64,000 nt of DNA from the NCBI RefSeq assembly GCF_036289405.1, contig NZ_JAYFFI010000001.1:248001-312000 (forward strand), given 5' to 3'. This DNA is from Pseudoramibacter faecis. Lineage in GTDB: Bacteria; Bacillota; Clostridia; Eubacteriales; Eubacteriaceae. Shown here piece by piece: positions 63,001 to 64,000 of this stretch. A program made the translations under genes and the position numbers. Position 1 is the first letter of the stretch. The number at the start of each line of letters is the position of its first letter. The notes below the pieces were generated by a model. The model ran no database searches. It was not told the DNA's origin and was given only the letters and a program-made list of their open reading frames with translations.

Positions 63001-63706
63001 TTTTCCATTGCTTCGGCAAAATCTGATGGATCAGCCTTTTGTACTGTTTCTTCTTTGGGACTTCCTCCGTATGAAGCAGATCCGGAGCAAAGCACAAATC
63101 CTCCGCTCTCGATTCCCAGTATTTTCTGTCACGCCGATATTTTTCGCTCTGTTTTATCTCGTTTTGCCACGCCGCATATTCGGCAAAACGCAAGTCGGGC
63201 TGAACAGACGGCAACTCGCCCCGTTCAATTGCGTCATAATAGTCCATGATGCTGTGGAAAACGAGAATCAGACTGCTTCCGTCCGCAATTAGCAGATCAA
63301 AACTGAAAAAAAGATAGGTCGCGCCATCCGGCGTCTTCGCTGCCTCTACACGAAACAGCGGCCACTGTTCAGGATCCATTTTCTCATGCGAAAGCACTGC
63401 ACGCTTCCGACTGACAAACGCTTCCCATGCGGCATCATCAGACGCCGATAAATCATACCTTTGAATACGATAAGGCGCTGTTTCCTCGAGAATCTGCTGC
63501 GTGCCATTATCGTGAAACACGGTTCTGAGCATCGCGTGCCTGCGGATAGCGAGGTTTAACGCCCGCTCCAGCAGATCTGCATCCAAATTATTTTTAAATT
63601 CATAATACACATGCGCAGCCGTACCGCCGAGAACATAACGCTGGGACCGACCCATATAGTATGCAAGCTGTGCATTCGTCATCGGAAATGAAGTCCTGTT
63701 ATTCAT
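54029..63706 (-). CDS. Dimodular nonribosomal peptide synthetase Cy-A(MT)-PCP-Cy-A(MT)-PCP-R
   Basis: 3225 residues. Domains in order: heterocyclization-type condensation with FDLLIADGSS (D137...D142); adenylation (YTSGSTGLPKG near 592) with a methyltransferase-like insert between motifs A8 and A9 (LEIGAGVGGTT near 1088); PCP (GGDS, Ser1369); second Cy with FNLLIADGMS (N1552 in place of the first Asp); second adenylation (YTSGSTGTPKG near 1999) with its insert (MELGAGTGAT near 2489); PCP (GGDS, Ser2766); C-terminal SDR-type thioester reductase (GATGYLG near 2860, HVSSNG, YLRSK). Both adenylation domains carry FDLSVFD and SLGGATEA-xxW-S, the cysteine-type signature of pyochelin/yersiniabactin enzymes. 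Start ATG at 63704-63706, overlapping the thioesterase stop (ATGA). Product inferred: an acyl-bis(thiazoline), possibly C-methylated or epimerised, released as aldehyde or alcohol. Confidence 0.93.
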   Translation of the reverse strand: MNNRTSFPMTNAQLAYYMGRSQRYVLGGTAAHVYYEFKNNLDADLLERALNLAIRRHAMLRTVFHDNGTQQILEETAPYRIQRYDLSASDDAAWEAFVSRKRAVLSHEKMDPEQWPLFRVEAAKTPDGATYLFFSFDLLIADGSSLILVFHSIMDYYDAIERGELPSVQPDLRFAEYAAWQNEIKQSEKYRRDRKYWESRAEDLCFAPDLLHTEEVPKKKQYKRLIHQILPKQWKMIKRQIRKNNEILTSVLFELYGEVLAYWSGDERFTIALTMSNRGARRGRYLDVVGDFTSLMLLPYENTAQTNIYSRAHQVTKELMAAYRHSSCDGFEVERIISRQRKQQHENHFDIVFTSMLDESDANRMPMRIGRLMNSISQTPQVRLDCQLLEIENKLEITWDYLDGYYCEENMTLAFSQYIKMIEQLAVSGQRLVLSPDAKTVEAVGAYNATKQPELPHASMIPAIENALKKFADKTAFKDSRRSITFQELDIYSEAVKNAILVEYPAGSHIAIKGNRSISTVIYIVGVIRAGCVYIPIHPDYPADRVNYICDVCACGLYFDSDFFDGKLYDAPVSAYEATAPVTADSSAYIIYTSGSTGLPKGVEITHGQLCNTIFDMNARLGLGSDDVLLNVSAFSFDLSVFDVFSGITSGACVYIADDARDIRTLKSVLHAEQVTILNGVPSVVQLITEQSEEETYQSLRHVLMSGDFIPLTLPEALARICPNAELLSLGGATEATIWSIAYPIDASVRYTESIPYGYPLANQTCYVLDKNLQLCPAGVKGTIFIGGRGVAKGYHHDAERTRAAFIQHHQYGRLYNTGDLGVFTSEGFIRILGRKDDQVKINGFRVETGEVEKALMDSDKVSSAVVIASGAALHKQLIGYIVPHVQNHTVLLEEAGQTLQLLCDRCREVEAPDAAEFNQFVALAEKTATAHMKRVILQLCKEGGMGDDFFTPELLVRRSAVKPGYTKLMRQWLKNLAEDGSIDADHDRYCVARLQNVSDAEMDALIREAASAVGNPTFFLNTIKYGIDILKGEKEALTYLFPDGDFSAAEAIYHGNDISRYFNELAAKAVFELVKSMLSRSDGAVRILEIGAGVGGTTQRIVELLAGLPEGKIAYTFTDLSQYFLSEAKKHFSSYPFMQYRLFDIDKTIPEQHFGYESFDVVIAANVMHDARDVDHAMTLTTQLLAPGGVMAMLETTTDSRIQMVSTHMIEGYNHYEDFRVAACAPLIAADEWEQVMKRSGYAQAVAFPQRNAAVSVFGEHLILGMRGSKRNFLTETELAQLKENISSKLPPYMLPAHLIQLGELPLTGNGKVNKSMLPAASPHAKGQNEHKHPETQTEQRIFGVWQEMLGTENFGVTDNLFAIGGDSIMMVRMTAILEKQYGYKLSLNDFLTHATVKALAELIDSSDVANTAQSYAHDEANAYAPFPLTSVQLAYLVGGSQSQGMESITTQAYYELKTSWDIDQLQRAVNQVIKQQPMLHAVVSENGTQRILADYPEFVIRRHQYHSDDDIVTIRKRLEGSPIDPHRYPMFEMESIALPDGDHYLFLHFNLLIADGMSMQIMIRQLYDAYYGNKMCMDRDAFTFRDYVCCRSSLLKEGIDREDAEYWHHIMPDLAPAPPIADKPETEIINPHFKRLRTLISKTKWQWILSQIAENQTTAASYLLTMYSKVLGYWSGTQAMTINVTTFDRMPLSDNVNHIIGDFTTLVLVPIVLEKASLWDQVRRVQRQILQSIGHARYDGIRVMRDYRERVADPEKAKMPVVFTSMLFNDHGKSFEKAPGEVCYSVSQTPQVHLDCQVMENSEGLSVTWDFVDELFEPEKIKSMFAQFEALICSGADDVPDDGILQPTPEFIKAIGRYNSTESQVRASTLKALIEAGLKQAPDLVAISDDIGSMTYRELDERTGQLAARLQRCGAGPGVLVAVECRKDLETVVRLLAIARSGAAYVPLDQDYPMLRKQAIINQSGCRFTMRIGTDDIVAVPDKAGQEASDDLAYVIYTSGSTGTPKGVEISQSAIVNTLLDMRERMKLTSRDVFAVITSFCFDLSVFDLFESILLHAHLVVVLDPRNIRQTTRMLTQQGVTVINCVPATAELIVDHMTEQNHTVLTVLLSGDFIPPGLPEKIMKKMPNAKVWSLGGATEAAVWSIAYPITRDYDRSQHIPYGYPLSNQTCYVLDEMMRLCPQGVIGEICIGGRGVALGYRNAPELTKTAFHMHPRFGRIYRTGDLGKADADGCIHILGRKDHQIKINGFRVETGEIEHVLEESRQIERAVVVYDKGQNSLTGYIKPAVRPVNAPEIWRTESLFDQIRAQSNDGIRTLMTGGDDAHMRRADQSVINQMKQVIYELIAEGRVAQPFTLASFFDQTGVRKIYIKLMRQWFAILIREGFMDCDGQRYSLLYDASSLKDWHVSLEDIQTAIGDITFISQCRENLKEILLGKVDALRLLFPDGKMAAAEELYKSNQISAYYNKLAVDVIGRYVGAMGEPASVMELGAGTGATSAGVIEKIQESCREYLFTDVSDFFTDAAREKFKTYSFMKYQNYDINRSPCEQGYPYEQHDVILAANVMHDAVDVKKSLGYAASMIKPGGVLVLQEMTRTSLIQLVSTRMIEGYSDFNDFRLEKNSPTLDAKEWESVLKAAGFETVSCFPDAKIESDLFGEHIILAGKPAVSCYLNKTQLQDETERIRDKLPTYMMPSAWMQLRAFPLTYNQKVDLKALPQPRQPEKKGTAFAQPETQEEKFLWELWRRQLGHTHFGVTDDFFLIGGDSLKAIKTIAEINERYSLEMTAFFEAPDIRHIAAKMQSDGRVIREKLSALYGRMDGQTVTPPVDAADEWAQYEKKISEDMAHLKLENVAGSNENILLFGATGYLGCYLLRLLLRNIPQDITVIVRSADDAAAAKRVAEGYRFYFGDAQSKAAAQRIHAVSGDFTQPRFGLKPGRYDKLANTITCVINTAAMVKHQGVYEAFYQTNVCSVVNIIQFASTGIPKAVHHVSSNGIMFGTYPDGDNRTLFTEYDCDRGQTFKNYYLRSKFEAEKIIMQARQTQGMNINIYRAGSIMFDSSSGHFQRNMAENTAYMFFRAFKKMGIAPADLDFSFDITFVDQLADAMTRIILSGVSLNDVYHMVNPNRANLSEVFRHGLVAKNLRLMNFSEVCEFFERHFEDEIYRPYIQDVLYNCEMIALLNRHAKQLTTWKTEWLLKKLGFNWRPVSDEMIARAMHYAEKTAYI

Positions 63707-64000
63707 TCGCATGCTCCTTTTCCACCAGAGCACCGGCACGCCCGGTTAAGTAACTGGCTGATATATTCAATGACCGAATCGTTCTGAGCATTCATATAAA
63801 AGTGCCCACCTTCAAAGTATTTAACGCCGTAAAAATCTAATGCGCACTGTTTCCACGTCGTTAGATCAGTCTGCCTCACCTCCACATCATCCCTACCGCA
63901 GAGCACTGCAACAGCGTCAGGCTTTTCATTTTCGGCAAGCGGTTCGGGACGATAACTCTGTACAAGCCTGAGATCGCTTTGTACAATCGGGATGAAAAAA
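63703..64000 (-). CDS. Type II thioesterase of the synthetase cluster, N-terminus beyond the window
   Basis: About 99 C-terminal residues are visible. They resemble the end of GrsT/RifR-type thioesterases: IPIVQSDLRLVQSYR, then a beta-strand AVAVLCGRDD with the catalytic aspartate, TTWKQCALDFYGVKYFEGG and the catalytic histidine in EGGHFYMN. Type II enzymes remove stalled or wrongly primed groups from carrier domains. The stop overlaps the synthetase start (ATGA), so they are coupled. The nucleophile serine lies outside the window. Further cluster genes are expected beyond 64000. Confidence 0.85.
   Translation of the reverse strand, partial: FFIPIVQSDLRLVQSYRPEPLAENEKPDAVAVLCGRDDVEVRQTDLTTWKQCALDFYGVKYFEGGHFYMNAQNDSVIEYISQLLNRACRCSGGKGACE

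Noticed and set aside
1..64000. CRISPR arrays, insertion sequences, integrases and tRNA genes
   Set aside because: No regularly spaced repeats, transposase or recombinase motifs, or TTCGAATCC-type tRNA arms were recognised anywhere.

Overview
The window looks like the chromosome of an anaerobic, amino-acid- and ureide-fermenting member of the Firmicutes, class Clostridia. Eubacteriaceae-type relatives are my best guess, not a proven placement. The evidence is a T-box riboswitch, RNase Y with a YmdB phosphodiesterase, a NifU-like/GGGtGRT protein pair, a complete anaerobic-type allantoin pathway ending in oxamate and carbamoyl phosphate, strong AGGAGG ribosome binding sites, and no respiratory genes. 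No rRNA, tRNA, CRISPR array or insertion sequence was seen.

Layout. (1) 1-3.4 kb, minus strand: methylthioadenosine salvage (mtnA, cut by the window edge, and mtnP) behind a 641-residue DUF2284 protein carrying a repeated WLGFK motif. (2) 3.8-5.5 kb, plus: a Fe-S scaffold-like protein and a GGGtGRT protein. (3) 5.6-25.4 kb: an allantoin catabolic island. It holds a regulator with fused XRE and GntR/FCD domains, allantoate amidohydrolase (allC), three kinds of transporter, carbamate kinase, an FdrA-YlbE fusion (AllF+AllG), allD, allE, an alpha/beta hydrolase, two tandem permease/allantoinase pairs, and the third oxamate carbamoyltransferase subunit (AllH, DUF2877) at the far end on the opposite strand. 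Together these predict allantoin -> allantoate -> ureidoglycine -> ureidoglycolate -> oxalurate -> oxamate + carbamoyl phosphate -> ATP. A repeated AAAAATTGGTTGA-like element lies in both divergent intergenic regions of the island.

(4) 25.5-34.7 kb: nitroreductase, a decayed 3' copy of cysK, a B12-binding radical SAM protein divergent from a TetR regulator, cysK, metY with a 42-codon cysteine-containing leader ORF, a malolactic/malic enzyme divergent from a LysR regulator, and a frameshifted flavodoxin-like gene. (5) 34.8-48.5 kb: housekeeping and metabolic genes (purB, upp, aminotransferase, ymdB, rny, an EamA exporter, a membrane metallopeptidase, thioesterase, PPOX flavoprotein, an AMMECR1-type protein, a zinc phospholipase C-like protein, msrAB) and a phenylacetate-CoA ligase-like gene under a T-box with an apparent UGG (Trp) specifier.

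(6) 48.9-64 kb, minus strand, visibly less GC-rich than the preceding 15 kb: a nonribosomal peptide cluster. Reading downstream it holds a type II thioesterase (cut by the edge), a 3225-residue synthetase Cy-A(MT)-PCP-Cy-A(MT)-PCP-reductase with cysteine-type adenylation motifs, an ABC ATPase, an FtsX-type permease, a stand-alone acyl/aryl-AMP ligase, and a broken Sfp-type phosphopantetheinyl transferase. It is predicted to build a bis-thiazoline aldehyde or alcohol and is the strongest candidate for an undescribed system here.
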